The position numbers and the translations under genes were made by a program. Below are positions 13,698 through 13,773 of a stretch of 13,773 nucleotides of DNA, one piece after another. Source of the stretch: JAFGPJ01 sp964439135 (GTDB taxonomy: Bacteria; Planctomycetota; Phycisphaerae; Sedimentisphaerales; Anaerobacaceae); contig CAYTNN010000123.1 in assembly GCA_964439135.1 (NCBI GenBank), positions 1 through 13,773 on the forward strand, given 5' to 3'. The notes under the pieces were generated by a model. It was given only the letters and a program-made list of their open reading frames with translations, made no database searches and was not told the DNA's origin. Numbering within the stretch: the stretch's first letter is position 1; the number at the start of each line of letters is the position of its first letter.

Positions 13698-13773
13698 CGA
13701 CTGTCTTAAAAATCAAGTGATTTTTATTGAATTAGGATTCCATTCTTGATTGTTTTTAGCCATGGTATTCAGG

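Overview
The window looks like a chromosomal segment of a Gram-negative, environmental bacterium. My best guess is the Planctomycetota (Phycisphaerae-like). This rests on the gene mix: a Gfo/Idh/MocA dehydrogenase, two tandem zf-TFIIB proteins, an M48 peptidase carrying a C-terminal zinc ribbon, a small Rho-N/SAP-like Cys protein, a RAYT with REP palindromes and moderate GC. No rRNA, tRNA or marker gene confirms it. No CRISPR array, tRNA or complete IS element was seen.

Layout. Positions 1-477 hold protein-like fragments in several frames, probably a decayed gene. A Gfo/Idh/MocA-type oxidoreductase lies on the minus strand (592-1830), followed by about 500 bases of AT-rich DNA. On the plus strand come a 72-aa Rho-N/SAP-like Cys protein (2341-2559), a cold-shock protein (2824-3027) with a near-consensus promoter, a structured leader and an intrinsic terminator, then a two-ribbon zf-TFIIB protein (3252-3731) and a UPF0173-type metallo-beta-lactamase-fold hydrolase (3774-4520) that may be made in a lipoprotein and a cytosolic form.

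Facing these is a minus-strand operon (7229 down to 4605): zf-TFIIB protein, an overlooked 37-aa single-pass membrane protein, LemA, and an M48 (HtpX-like) membrane protease with its own C-terminal zinc ribbon. The order suggests a membrane-quality or stress module. A strong hairpin lies between lemA and the protease gene.

Next, on the plus strand, is a two-gene operon with overlapping ends: an amidohydrolase-fold protein (7786-8667) that lacks expected active-site residues, and an NSS/SNF-family sodium-coupled transporter (8660-10699). Both have substitutions at positions usually conserved.

The right-hand part is accessory in character. There is a cluster of mixed-orientation REP/BIME-like repeats (10711-10941), a MazG-like pyrophosphohydrolase on the minus strand (10950-11219), and a RAYT transposase (11454-12026) bracketed by two inverted GTAG-palindromes, i.e. 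a self-contained REPtron. A 435-aa AT-rich gene (12230-13537) follows, with an N-terminal zinc ribbon and a PIN-like arrangement of acidic residues. It is the least familiar gene in the window. The right end carries a terminator, a 16-bp palindrome, a mini-ORF and a repeat fragment.
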